From: Ashinkailepas kermadecensis
Taxonomy: Eukaryota > Arthropoda > Thecostraca > Neolepadidae
Assembly (NCBI GenBank): GCA_034440615.1
Contig: JAOTOM010004736.1
Span: 62,001-126,000 of the forward strand
Length of the DNA stretch: 64,000 nucleotides
Direction of reading: 5' to 3'
Part shown: in pieces, positions 21,764-32,489 of the stretch
How positions within the stretch are numbered: the first letter of the stretch is position 1
Layout: each line of letters opens with the position of its first letter
The notes under the pieces: generated by a model
The model's input: only the letters and a program-made list of their open reading frames with translations
What the model was told of the DNA's origin: nothing
Database searches by the model: none
Made by a program: the position numbers and the translations under genes

Positions 21764-22907
21764 CCAATTTCACTAACATCACAAGTTGTGTAATCACACT
21801 GATTTTGGTGTGAATTCACCTATAGGTAATCTTGTTGAACTATATTTAATTTAATAAGATGTATTTCATTATTTATATTTAATCTTCTTTAATATTAAGT
21901 CACCAATAGCCGACTGGCAGACAGCTGACCGTGACTTAACCCTCGCCAGTATTCGGCATTTTACCACCTTCGGTCGTATAGGGGGGGGGGGGGTACGACC
22001 CACCTTGGCGATTCGAAACCGTGCTTGTTACGAAAACGAACCAAAGACCACAGTCATAGATCTGGCCGAGATAGCGCGATTGGAATTCAGTATGACCTTC
22101 TAAGGTCAATGGTTGACCTTCCAGGTCAGGTCAAAGGTCTAAAATTGATTTGTTTTTTGTTTTCCTAAGAAAATCGTCAGTTATATCGAAACTACTGTCT
22201 AAATATGCACGAAATGGCCGGAAATATGTTTATTGGGACCTTGCGAACATAACGACATGTCACACGATGTGATCGGACCAATATGTCATGCACCAAATGA
22301 GGTCAAAGCCGTGACCCCAAATATCCAACTTTTTGAAAAGTGGTTCCAATTTCTAAGTTTAAAGTTCCCTAGGGTAAAATGGACGCTGAATTCTAATTCA
22401 GCACGAAAAATTACCGTAGGTCAGCTATAAAAAAAAGGTCGAAAGGTCAAACGAGGTCACCGATTTTTGGAACATTATTTTTCAATGGGAGCCCATCTGG
22501 GCATCTGTACTTTTACCGGTCACATAATACCAGTCGATGTAGGCAACAATATCATGCTTAGGTGCGATAATCACGTATTTCTTGAAAACTGGTCGGAGGT
22601 GCTCCCCTTTATGACCTCGAAACTCCGTGACCTGACACGACCTCCCAAAAAAGTTCACACAAAAGTCGTCAAAAGGTTGCCCCAGAGGGTACTGAAAATT
22701 TCAGAGCGATCCGTTCATCGGTTTGGAAGGAATACACAAAAACCTTACGGGGTTGCCCCCCCCCCCTATACGGGCGAGGGTTAAATACCTTCTTAATATA
22801 AGGAATGTGTGAGGGGTAATACTGGAATATTACCTAAAGGTTTATTCACACCAAATTCAGTGTGAATACACAGCTTGTGATGTTAGTGAAATTGGCGTCT
22901 GGTTGTT
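21764..22907. mobile_element. Long inverted-repeat element, host of a nested insertion
   Basis: Arms of about 65 bp, each beginning GCCAATTTCACTAACATCAC when read inward, lie at about 21764-21830 and, inverted, 22842-22907. They differ at only a few bases. Between them sit AT-rich arms and the TTAA element 21936-22784. Superfamily unknown; no coding capacity. Confidence 0.75.
21936..22784. mobile_element. piggyBac-type non-autonomous element, 849 bp including TTAA sites
   Basis: TTAA is followed by CCCTCGCC at the left and preceded by GGCGAGGG at the right, the TTAA target duplication plus CCC/GGG termini typical of piggyBac. A second inverted block, CGTATA plus a G-run (left, near 21974) and a C-run plus TATACG (right), continues the terminal repeat; the left arm has a 27-base insertion. 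No transposase. Confidence 0.85.
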
Positions 22908-23473
22908 TTGATGTATGCGTATCTTACACTGACTGCCCAACATACCGTGGAAATTCAACAACCTCAATACTTCATGACTGTTTAGAAATTACCACATTAA
23001 GCCTCGAGCGATATATCGACGTGACAAATAAACAAGCGCTTGGTATGTCCTTGTGCATATGAGCGTGTACTTACGTCCCCGATAACACACAATCTCTCAG
23101 TACCAGTGCCAGTGCCGATACCATCAACTTAAATGATTAGCATGGGAACCGTGCTCGAGGTGTAGTGTATTAAGTTGGTGTGAAAAAAAGGGCGCACCCA
23201 AAAAAAGGGGGGCGAAGGGGGGGGGGGGCCCGGGCCGAGTTAAGTGTATTAAGTATTGTATGTAGCTGGTGTGTACCCCCCGGAACCTACGCGCTTTGAA
23301 GCGACAAGGCGCATGCCCACGAATAACTAATAATATACTACTATTAAATATAAACTTCCGAAACATGCTGAGTAAACAAAATTTAACCCCACCTGACTGG
23401 TGACTGTTGACACAACCATTGATGAGAGGCGTCACCGTCATCATACCACTGGCTTTGTTATTCCAGCACTCAC
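22908..23473. other. PRDM9 intron; nothing recognised
   Basis: Unique sequence with a G/C homopolymer patch at 23208-23232. Confidence 0.5.
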
Positions 23474-23550
23474 CTTGGTATCGGATACCACCACCAGAGG
23501 CCCGTGGTTGGGGCAGTCTCCTTCCCACTCCCTGTCACACTCGTCACAGA
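23474..23550 (-). CDS. PRDM9: PRDM9 exon: zinc knuckle
   Basis: Encodes (F)CDECDREWEGDCPNHGP then LVVVSDTK. Spacing C-x2-C-x7-C-x2-H is identical to the zinc knuckle that precedes SET in vertebrate PRDM9. Acceptor GTCCCCAG, donor CCAAG/GTGAGT; phases 1 and 0 fit. Confidence 0.93.
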
Positions 23551-23955
23551 CTGGGGACACGCGGGGTCAGGTCAGCCAACAGACTGCGGGCTCGAGATCG
23601 CGACCGTGCAACAAACCAGGGGCGTGCGAGGCTGGGTCAGCGTAACAAACAGCGGACAGAAGGTCGTGTGTGACGGACTGCGAATACATAAGGTCGAGCC
23701 GGTGTCACACCTTCGTCACACAGACACAGCAGTGCGACAGGGCGAGGTCAGTGACCCGACACCGGCCAGTCGACAGCATCATCACTGCGGAGGGCGACAC
23801 CCTTCTCATCACACAGCAGCTGCAGTTGATGTGTAATTACAGTCCGAACAGCGGCCAACAGTCCAGCTTGAATGAACCTCGCCGGTACAAAAGTCTGGCC
23901 AGCCAGACCCATCACCATGTAGCCGTGAAATCAGCGTAGGAAATGGACCACTCAC
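23551..23955. other. PRDM9 intron, GC-rich, with a degenerate duplication
   Basis: Words such as tgtcacac-tcgtcacagac from the adjacent exon edge recur near 23703-23730 in diverged form. Nothing else recognised. Confidence 0.35.
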
Positions 23956-24042
23956 AGATGTAGTCATCGTCATCCAAGTCCTCCTCCTCCTTGTAGTTGA
24001 CCTTCTTCCGGTTGCGTCTCGGCAACGGGCTGTCCGGGGCTT
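23956..24042 (-). CDS. PRDM9: PRDM9 exon: SSXRD-like segment
   Basis: Encodes EAPDSPLPRRNRKKVNYKEE and then EDLDDDDYI(F). A basic cluster, a tyrosine and an acidic DDDY block match the SSXRD motif and the (D)DDYLYC that leads into the PRDM9 zinc knuckle. Acceptor ATCACAG, donor CATCT/GTGAGT; phases 1 and 1 fit both sides. Confidence 0.92.
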
Positions 24043-25783
24043 CTGTGATGAAGAACACAGCAACTATTAAACTGACTGGCTGGGGTATTGATCGAACGCC
24101 TGAGAGCTGGAGGAGGTAATCGCCCATAGTATATCTCAGCAGCCGATTAGTCGATCGAGCTTCAGGCAGCCGTTGATGCACCCGGGTTTTGCGCATTTGG
24201 CGAGGATGCTTTGTGTATTTTACGTCACATGTTATCGCAGGAACATGCAATACAATTTGAAGTGTGCAAAAAGTCTACAACGCCCATAGCTCGTAAACAT
24301 TGTACATTAGAAAAGATACGTGATCATGAATCTATCAGAACCTATCCATCAGAATATAATGCTTAAAACCTATAATGCTAAAAAAACATAACGTCGTCTA
24401 TATCACCTGACGACTATGTATCGACCACTATGACGACTATCACCATATGACGACTATAACGCATGTCATTATTTATTCCCACGGTAGGACCTCACGTTCT
24501 ACGGTTGTCCACCTGTTTCATTGGTTGATCCAGACGGGGCACTGGGGGGGGGGCACGTTCCCGGTTCCAATGAGCCTCCCCTCAGAACTGTTTGAGCCGA
24601 ACGCGCTACATTCAATGAAATCGATGCCTCGTCGGGAGGTCAGCACGCACCCATTCGAACTGTCTTCATTAGTGACGCTCCTCCGGGGGGGGATGTTCCC
24701 CCAAGAGCAGTGCTCCTTCCGATCAAAATCCCTGGATCCGTCCCTCCTCTGTTCGTGTCGGGCTACGCCATGCTACGCTAAGATAGGCTAAGAGGGACTG
24801 GGTTAAGAAAGGTAGGGTTGCGTTGAGTCAGATTACTTTAGGTGAAGTTAAGCTAGGTTAGATTAACTGTTGTCAATCCTTGTGCTTGTTTGTGCCAAAA
24901 CGCATCATTACAATTACTGCTTGACACCCAGTCAGCTGATAGGTTATGAGCAATGCATATTCTGGTATATACTCGTATGCTCCGCTTACGTTCAAATTGA
25001 TATTCGGATTACGAACAATCATCGTTGCTGATTATACGTCAAGCTTCGGGAAATATGCAATTTCGACTTGCCCTAAATCACAGAATCCGAGCAAAAACAT
25101 GCGCATGCTGGCCAGGTGCATCATATTTTCCCTTCTAGCATTGGTCTCAGCGAGCACTCAAATATACCGAACAATTGTTCTTGTCTAGATATCGTAAACC
25201 GAAGGAGAGCACCTTTCAACACCAAAGGTATGGGTACCCGCGTTGTTCTTCAGCAGGGTGGAATAGTAGAATACTATTCCTGAAACGATGATGTTGGAGC
25301 GAAACATTCAGAGCAGACGTGGAAGAAAATGACGAGTTCTTAAGTGCATTGCTGCACAATTGTGCTTGAGAAAGCAACTAGGAAATGTAATGACAGTTCA
25401 TTTCAATTTATTGGTTATCTTTGCATTATGTCTCCATCCACGCAACTTTTCAATCAGTCCCCTTCTCATAATTCATAAGACCCAGCGATGCAAGTCAAAA
25501 TTGTCAAATGTGCGGTACGTGTCACGGCGAATTATTGTCAATTCGGTGCCATTTCCTACCATTTATAAGTAAATAACCAATGGCCCACTGTTCAAATAAC
25601 CAGGTCCTCCAGTGCATTGGAGGACTTGGTGCAGTGGCGTATCGACAATTTCCAAGCCAAATTCGAAAATATTGGCAAACTACACCAGTGAGAACCACAT
25701 CACACGACTTCCCCTGTTACTCTACACGACCAGACCTTTGTAGACACATGCCCGGCGTGCAGCACGTGTCATCCGGCACCCAC
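24043..25783. other. PRDM9 intron; one probable element fragment
   Basis: About 24540-24755 resembles 36310-36450 (both contain gatcaaaat or catcaaaat, then ctggatccg) and has a G-run, so it is probably a hAT-like fragment. The rest is unique. Confidence 0.4.
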
Positions 25784-25860
25784 CTTCGCCCAGCCTCCTC
25801 AACTCGCTGGTGAAGAACTTCCAGAGTTGGTCCAGTCTCATATCCACGAAACTACTCGAC
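25784..25860 (-). CDS. PRDM9: PRDM9 exon: inter-domain segment
   Basis: Encodes SSSFVDMRLDQLWKFFTSEL then RRLGE. Acceptor TTGTTTTAG and donor CGAAG/GTGGGT give phases 2 and 1, which join the 27178 exon (GCC CA + G) and the 23956 exon (G + AA) without a frame break. I know no named domain for it; position and phase are the support. Confidence 0.8.
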
Positions 25861-27177
25861 CTAAAACAAGAAAGGAATCGCGGTATTATGACGAATGCCC
25901 TGCTGAGGGCGTAGCCACAATTCGCTCACTCAGTCAATGTAATGCATGGTGGTGATGCAGAAGAAAATATTCAAACCATGAGTACCGGTCTTCCTTTAAA
26001 GCTATTCTAGTAACTTCGAGTCCTGGACAGTTTCGGACAGGAGACATGGTTTTTCTTTATTTTCCTACTTATCCTCTGAGCCAATAAAGTTACAGCCGTG
26101 TGCGTTCAGACATTACAAACGGAGGGGTGGGGGACGCATGTTTGGCGCTGTAAACTTGACACTTAAGCCGATGATTCGGTCCTGACGGCCCGCTAAAATA
26201 GTGACGTTCTCCAATGTCCGTGAGCCCGTGAGTTCGATGAGCACGCAAAAGTGGCCTGATTCTTTGGCTAAAATATAATTTTCAAATCCTGCCACAAGAT
26301 AAAAAAAAAGTTTAGGACAAGTCACCAAGTATTGCGATGCTGCACTAAACAGCTTAGCAACGGCGAGCGAGACATACGTGAAGCCACTCGTATGGAAAGT
26401 TAACGATGTTGATAAAGCGGCAATATTTAAGTGCAAAATGACCGGACTCTGCGCATTCCAATGTCATCGCATCTCATGCGGTGCCATCAGAATCGCTCTA
26501 CTCATCGCCTGAAATTTCTTGGCATATTAGTTCCTTTGTCAATAGCGAGAACTTAGGCATCAGTGATACCCAATTTTGCGGTTGCGACTCGTGCGAAATT
26601 AAACCAAATGTAATACTCCAGACAAAAAAAACTACCCGAGCCAACCAATTTTAAACTTTCAGGTAGGCTGCATACCCAGATTCCAGTAGTATTCAATGAT
26701 GGGTGAAACGTCTCTCACATTTGTGTTTTCACATTTCGCAATGGGTGAAGTGAATAGGGCTAGATAGGCGAGATAGGTAGGATAGATAGATAGGTATTGG
26801 TATGCGTGTTGGATATTGGTGGACAGTCTCTTTGGAATTTAACATGTGGTATTGGTTGGAGTGCTGAGTACCTTTTTGCCCAGGCTGATAGTATCTTCCA
26901 TTGCAGACTTAATCCAGATGGGCCCTGTAGCTTCTTACTATGTTGGAACACTTTATGCCTTCATTTGTCATGTTTGTTAAAATTTACCCCAAAGTGGGAT
27001 TTTGTTCTCTTTTACCATGGCGGGGAACCAGCTGAAACATGGAGAGGATGCAGCGATACCCGTTTGAGACATCGAGATGCAGCGATATCTTCCGATGAGC
27101 TCTTCGATACGAAACACCCAATGACATGATCCCATGACCACCAACGTGCACCCGCCCCACGCGCGCACATCACTCAC
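25861..27177. other. PRDM9 intron with a LINE tail
   Basis: Apart from the LINE 3' fragment at 26760-26960, the sequence is unique. Confidence 0.5.
26760..26960 (+). mobile_element. LINE 3'-end fragment
   Basis: Shares gatgttgg/gatattggtgga, tggtatcttcca-type words and a cttaatccagatgggccctg / cttaacttgatgagccctt ending with the LINE tail at 47680-47836. Lacks recognisable ORF2 sequence. Confidence 0.6.
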
Positions 27178-27314
27178 TGGGCCACCTCCTCGGCGGAGAA
27201 TCCTCTAAAGTCGTACGGCGGCGACGGTGGCGGCTGCTTTGGTTCTTGTTGCTGCTGCTCTTGGCTGGACACGACGGTTGCCGACGGCTTTTTGGCCTTC
27301 TTCCCGGCCTTGGC
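27178..27314 (-). CDS. PRDM9: PRDM9 exon: low-complexity linker
   Basis: Encodes AKAGKKAKKPSATVVSSQEQ, a glutamine run, a proline-rich stretch and PYDFRGFSAEEVAQ. Acceptor CCGCTGCAG, donor GCCCA/GTGAGT. Phase 2 out fits the next exon. It starts in phase 0, which conflicts with the strongest donor of the upstream exon (see 29329-29546). Confidence 0.8.
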
Positions 27315-27334
27315 CTGCAGCGGGCCAGCGCATT

Positions 27335-27625
27335 TGTGACACAGCATTTGTGACCGGACTGTGACACAGCACTTGTGACCGGACTGTGACACAGCACTTG
27401 TGACCAGACTGTGACACAGCACTTGTGACCGGACTGTGACACAGCATTTGTGACCAGACTGTGACACAGCACTTGTGACCGGACTGTGACACAGCATTTG
27501 TGACCGGACTGTGGCACAGCATTTGTGACCGGACTGTGGCACAGCATTTGTAACATTTGTGACCAGACTGTGACACAGCATTTGTGACCAGACTGTGACA
27601 CAGCATTTGTGACCAGACTGTTACT
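27335..27625. repeat. 25-bp minisatellite, about 12 copies
   Basis: Unit acagcatttgtgaccggactgtgac, very homogeneous, ending about 20 bases from the acceptor of the exon at 27178-27314. Three minus-strand frames stay open through it as artefacts. Confidence 0.95.
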
Positions 27626-28620
27626 AGACAACATACGCTGGGGCCACAGCCGGTGGATACGCAGGTGTAGCAAGGGGCTGCAGAAATTACATGTGTTGCC
27701 GACAGACACTGCATGTCGCGCTGTGGTCTGCCGTTCGCGGGCAGCCGCGACATCGGGATGGACACCGCATGTCCAGCGACGACGTGTCTGCTCGACCTGC
27801 GGGGCGTCCCCGTCGCGTCGCCCGTATTTGTTCTGCCTATTTGTTGAACGCCGGTCGCGGCGCAGGTGCGGGTGTTATGCGACCCGTGACCCATTTTTAT
27901 CCTTGTCTCAGCTGGCCCTTGCCTTCATATATAAGCGGCGCGTCTACCTCGCTCTCTTCTTCTGTCGTCTTCGTCAGGTGCACTGCACCTCTGCCGTCCC
28001 GCCGTTGCCAATATAGAAATGAGTACTTTGAGCGCGTGTTGAAGTGATAAGTGGAACAGTGAGTGATCAGTGAAGTGAATTGAGGAACCACACGCAGCAC
28101 TGTTCGTCACGGCTGGGGCACCGTGCCTGACTTTGTTTTTCCTGTTTTCTTTCCACGTTTTTCGTACTCCTTCATTTCCTAATGCCACTGCTCTCTTGAA
28201 TTGGAGGGTTCATTCACTCTTGAATTGGAGTGCTCTTATCTAGGTCCTTGCCCTCTTGAATTGGAGGGTTCATTCACTCTTGAATTGGAGTGCTCTTATC
28301 TAGGTCCTTGCCCTCTTGAATTGGAGGGTTCCTTCACTCTTGAATTCGAGTGTTCTTGATTAGGCCACTGCTCTCTTGAATTGGAGAGTTCCTTTGTCTC
28401 CCTTGAATTTGGGAGCTCTAACCTACGACCTTTATTATTACGTCCACCTTTATTTAGGTACTTCGATTATTTCTTTCTATTCTCCCATCACACATCTTTC
28501 CAACCACTCACATTGTAATTATTTGTTCCTTTTCCTATTGTTATTCCAATAAATTCATTTCACATGGTATTCCCGCTTACTTCTCCCCGCTCTCTCTTCT
28601 ATACCATTATCTTTAGGCCT
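27617..28620 (+). other. Possible solo LTR or promoter-bearing repeat
   Basis: A TATATAA box at 27928-27934 lies in GC-rich sequence and is followed after about 25 bases by a pyrimidine-rich start-like region and a GTCAG/GTGCAC donor-like site. About 620 bases later comes an aataaa at 28548-28553. The order GC-rich U3, TATA, short R, poly(A) signal resembles an LTR. I could not find matched TG...CA ends or a target duplication. Confidence 0.25.
28186..28400. repeat. 60-bp tandem repeat, about 3.3 copies
   Basis: Unit contains ctcttgaattggagggttca and tgctcttatctaggtccttg. First copies nearly identical, last ones diverged. Confidence 0.95.
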
Positions 28621-28859
28621 CTTGGTCATTCTACCCAATGCTGCAGGGCGCCACCCACATATATACAGTCCACTACTAGCGGTTGAACACGGCGTCCGCA
28701 ACAACATGGTAGGACCTCACCGGCAGTGTCATCCTTGATCACTCTTCGATCGCGACCTGCACAGTTTACACAAGTTCCGAAGTGTTGACACTGTGGGAAA
28801 TGCTTGCCTCTTCCCGCATACTTAGCCAATTATTGGCTACACTAACCAGATCAGAAGCG

Positions 28860-29281
28860 TCACCCTAGTGTGGGTGTGCTGGACATTCCCTTGGTGTGGG
28901 TGGTGGTTAATGTGGTTTGTCAAAAAAAAATATGTTGCTGGTGACGTCAAACATTACGTGCGCGTCATGACGTCACCTTGGCGCGGGGGCTGCGAGATGC
29001 GAGATGGCGTCCAACACCTCTATGTTGCCGTTGGCGTAGCCGTCAAACACTGGGTGCCGGTCGTGTCGGGACGAAGCCCGGCGTGGGTGGTGCCAAGCAT
29101 TACCTTGGTGTAGGCGGTGCCAAACATTACCTTGCTGCGTATGGTGCCAAGCATTACCTTGGTGCGGGTGGTGCCAAGCATTACCTTGATGCGGGTAGTG
29201 CCAAGCATTACCTTGGTGCGGGTGGTGCCAAACATTACCTTGGTGTGGGTGGTGCCAGATGCAGGCGGTGCCAAGCGTTAC
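28860..29281. repeat. 27-bp minisatellite abutting a PRDM9 exon donor
   Basis: About eight good copies (29065-29281) of gccaagcattaccttggtgc plus gggtggt, preceded by diverged ones. On the gene strand each unit reads CACCCGCACCAAG/GTAATG, a copy of the exon's terminal bases plus splice donor (CACCAAG/GTAACG at 29282). The array therefore grew from the exon edge and carries about eight decoy donors. Confidence 0.9.
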
Positions 29282-29328
29282 CTTGGTGCGGGTGCCTTCC
29301 GACACGTCCTCGGCGCGGCTGGACCCAC

Positions 29329-29546
29329 GGCCGCCGCCGCCGTCTTGACCGGAGGCCGGAACCTGGCGGCCCTGGCCGGCCGGTCGCACGAGCTGGTGCG
29401 CCGCCGAGCCTGTCGCGCCGGCTGCACGTGCCGGGACGGACTCCACTCGTCGCCGCTGTCGGCGGACGCCGCGCGAGGCCGCTTCGGGCGCACAGGTGGC
29501 GCCACCGGCGGCGGCTGCATGAACTGCGGCGGCTGGTTGGCTATGC
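29329..29546 (-). CDS. PRDM9: PRDM9 exon: post-KRAB linker
   Basis: Encodes (G)IANQPPQFMQPPPVAPPVRP followed by KRPRAASADSGDEWSPSRH and an Arg/Pro-rich tail. The SGDEWSP block matches the DSDEEWTP block after KRAB in vertebrate PRDM9. Acceptor GGTTCCAG, phase 1, fits the KRAB exon. The strongest donor, CACCAAG/GTAACG at 29282, ends in phase 2 and breaks the frame into the next exon. GCGGCC/GTGGGT at 29329 ends in phase 0 and keeps it, so I chose that limit. Alternative splicing or an assembly indel could also explain the conflict. Confidence 0.75.
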
Positions 29547-31216
29547 CTGGAACCGCGAAGGAACCGTATCTAACCTGGAACCGTATCTAGAAGAACCGTG
29601 GCGTGGAACGGGTTCAATGTGCATGGACGTGCGAACCGGTGCGTGGGGTAGAAGGGGGAAAGCGCGCCTCCATCACACTTTGGACGAGCTTAGCACTCAC
29701 CCTATGCGCACCGCATTTAAATAATCGATCTCAAAATATATCTTGCTCCCCCCCACCCAACACACACTAGGACAAATCCTGCGCCACCAGAGGTTTGTCT
29801 ATTTCACGGCCGGCCTACTATTGAAGGTATTGCAGCTTTAGCAACCCATTAGTGGTGCCGCCACCTTTACAATACGTCGCATACCTGGCAGCACTAATTT
29901 TTCATCTGCACGTGGCTGTGACAGCTTACAGCACAAACATTTTGACAATTTTCCACTCATGGCATGTCCATTGCCACATAGTCCGCCTGTTGAACAAGTG
30001 TTTGACCGATTGAAACATTCATTTCCATGAATGAACCCACATCTTGCCAGCGAGTGTGCCACCTAACAGAAGTCACATAAATACTGTATCACTGCATGGC
30101 TCACTCACATCATGTATCATCACTCACTGCATCACAACTCACACTGTATCACAAATACACACACACTCACTCCATCATGTAGTTTCGGGTTTCTACAAAC
30201 ATACCCAAAGCATTGGTTACCCTGGCTGGAAAACCTAATAGGGGTGTATCTATTTTTGAGTAATCAGTAAACACCGATCACACCGAATCACTCCATCTGT
30301 GTTCGTGTTAGTGATTATTTGAGTGATTCGATTGTCAACACTGACAATCGATGGTTCCCATTTAATCGTTTGCTCAGTACACTTCCACTCAAATAACAAA
30401 CGGAAAATAGTCAATAATCACGAAATGGCACGTCGAAAATGTGTGTTGGGACACTTCATTTTGAATGTATACTGGACATTTGCTAGAATACCGAAATACC
30501 TTAGACTTTTCCTACCTTAATTTCCAACGCCATCGCTTAAAGAATCATTTTCCACTCCGACACACAAGCTCAAAATATGTTTTGTGACCCTGCGGGCAAC
30601 GAAGCGGCATTCTGGCCGAAGCCGGTGTCGGTTGAAACCGTGCCGCCGCGTTGTCTGGCCGCAGCACGGCCGCTGGGGTGCACACACGTACGGTGTGGCA
30701 TGTACCGCCAACGGCGGTTCCACGACTTAATTTTACCAATTACTATTAATGATCATAGCATGGGTGCAGAATGAGGGCTCCTTTTGGTAGGTGTCGTACG
30801 TTTCGAAAGCGAGGAATATATGTTCTCCCAAATGATAACCAGGTAAAATGGATTGATTATATCTTATCTGAACTTCGACACGCTTTCCGCAAGTATAAAT
30901 GTTTTCAGTGGAGAGGTCTACCACACAGAGAACGAAGCTTGCTCTCCACGTGGGACGAAAACTTGTCAAGCGACGGCTGAACCAGGGTCGGTGCGATTCT
31001 CAACATTCATCAGTGTTATAAGAAATATCAAGGCAACAGACGCAGGCAGGCTCCACAATATCGCTGGAAATGCGAATTTCAATTTTCACGAGATGATACG
31101 TGCAATCTTTACCAAAAAAAAAAAACGTTTGGGTTGCGATGAAATTGAAACAAAATATATCTTGATATTTAAGCAATACAAATATCACTTGCTTCCTGAA
31201 GCATCGCATGCTAGTG
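29547..31216. other. PRDM9 first mapped intron; GC-rich patch
   Basis: Mostly unique AT-rich DNA; 30577-30730 is a CpG-rich patch with no exon features I can support. Contains one copy of a 138-bp direct repeat (30741-30878). Confidence 0.45.
30741..30878. repeat. Direct repeat flanking the KRAB exon, copy 1
   Basis: Shares gtgcagaatgagggctcctt and taaaatggattgattatat with 32490-32627 in the same orientation, about 85 percent alike by eye. Confidence 0.85.
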
Positions 31217-31573
31217 AAAGGCACCCATGGACGGACCACTGGACGTCCCCACACACCCATGGACGGACCACTGGACGTCCCCACACACCCATGGACGGAC
31301 CACTGGACGTCCCCACACACCCATGGACGGACCACTGGACGTCCCCACACACCCATGGACGGACCACTGGACGTCCCCACACACCCATGGACGGACCACT
31401 GGACGTCCCCACACACCCATGGACGGACCACTGGACGTCCCCACACACCCATGGACGGACCACTGGACGTCCCCACACACCCATGGACGGACCACTGGAC
31501 GTCCCCACACACCCATGGACGGACCACTGGACGTCCCCACACACCCATGGACGGACCACTGGACGTCGAGCGA
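31217..31573. repeat. 32-bp minisatellite abutting the KRAB exon donor
   Basis: About 11 near-identical copies of acccatggacggaccactgg plus acgtccccacac. On the gene strand the exon ends CTTG/GTGAGTGTG and the first unit follows within about 10 bases. GTGAGTGTGTCGCTCGACG resembles the unit's GGGTGTGTGGGGACG, so the array seems to start at the donor itself. 32 is not divisible by 3, so five long open frames on both strands are artefacts. Confidence 0.95.
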
Positions 31574-31582
31574 CACACTCAC

Positions 31583-31730
31583 CAAGCTCCTTCATTTTTT
31601 CGTAGTTTGCCTTCTTTTGCATGAAAGCAGTCTTCTCGTACCTGCTCATCTGCGCCCAGTCTTGTTCGCGAAAGAACGCGCGAATCGGCGCGAATTCTGC
31701 GTCGGTCTCCATGACGCACAGGCAGTTATC
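31583..31730 (-). CDS. PRDM9: PRDM9 first mapped coding exon: KRAB domain
   Basis: Encodes DNCLCVMETDAEFAPIRAFF then REQDWAQMSRYEKTAFMQKK and ANYEKMKELG. The pattern F-x3-(E/Q)-(E/D)W-x2-M-x3-E-K-x6-K-x-NY-x2-(M/L) is the PRDM9 KRAB-like domain, a protein-interaction module. Acceptor CGTTGCAG suggests an upstream exon; an in-frame ATG at 31710-31712 (G at -3 and +4) could also start translation. Donor CTTG/GTGAGT, phase 1. Confidence 0.9.
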
Positions 31731-31932
31731 CTGCAACGTACAAGCCACATTAAGTTTGCAAAAGAGAAAGACAATGTGGTCATTGCAGCCGTCAGTGAAA
31801 AAGTAAACACAACGTATTTGGGGGATATAGGTTGTTGCTTCCGAATGTATTCGAAGAAAAAAATCGATTTAAAGCATGAGGATCTCCCTGCTTCCCTTCT
31901 CCCTTCCCTGTTTCTGTCCCTGCCCATGTCCC

Positions 31933-31986
31933 TGTTCTTGTTCTTGTTCTTGTTCTTGTTCTTGTTCTTGTTCTTGTTCTTGTCCT
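31933..31986. repeat. (ttcttg)n microsatellite
   Basis: About nine hexamer copies with single changes. Confidence 0.9.
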
Positions 31987-32489
31987 TGTCTCTCCCTATC
32001 CCACCTCAAGAAGAATATTATGTTGAGCGCAAGCCAATTTCAGAAACATTCGGAGACAGCAGTCAGAAAGTCCCTATCATAGGACACATTGATAAACAGA
32101 CAAATACAATATGGTATTTGGTGTTTCGAAGTCGAGAAGAGAACATCGCCAAATATTATCCAACTTAGCCTCCTCAAACTTGCATCGTTCCACCAGGAAT
32201 CTCGACATCTGGGAGAAGTGCTACTACCGTAAATGTTCACATCATTATTTCGTTACACTGCCCGAGGTGCCAAGCTGAAAGCAGCATACGCGCATTCATC
32301 GCTGCTTTCCCCACCCCACTGGCTGAAGTTTAATACCTAATTGCACATAACCTGATCAATGGATTCAAATTGTCAGTATATTGCAGACACCAGATCCGGC
32401 AGTTTAAGCAAAACTTGTTGATCGAGTTAGGGGCATCAACATCAAGGAAGGGCGGGTGGTGAGGGCGGAACAAAATGGTAAATTCGAGG

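Larger units (their letters stand above)
11400..31730 (-). other. PRDM9: PRDM9 gene locus: KRAB-SSXRD-PR/SET-C2H2 array, 11 coding exons
   Basis: PRDM9 is a meiotic nuclear histone methyltransferase (H3K4me3 and H3K36me3) whose zinc fingers choose where double-strand breaks form. All diagnostic modules are present in order: KRAB (31583-31730), linker (29329-29546 and 27178-27314), SSXRD-like (25784-25860 and 23956-24042), zinc knuckle (23474-23550), PR/SET (21508-21601, 19744-19850, 17623-17765, 15871-16001) and fingers (11400-12412). All introns are GT-AG. Using the frame-keeping donor at 29329, the exons sum to 2232 nt, exactly 744 codons including the stop. The KRAB+SSXRD+SET combination separates it from other PRDM genes. 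The extreme N-terminus may lie in a 5' exon I could not identify. The locus looks intact, with doubt only at the 29.3 kb donor and the last finger. Confidence 0.9.

Noticed and set aside
31185..31748. Minus-strand frame of 187 codons joining the KRAB exon to the 32-bp array
   Set aside because: Only the KRAB part is exon. The remainder reads the minisatellite past a good GTGAGT donor.
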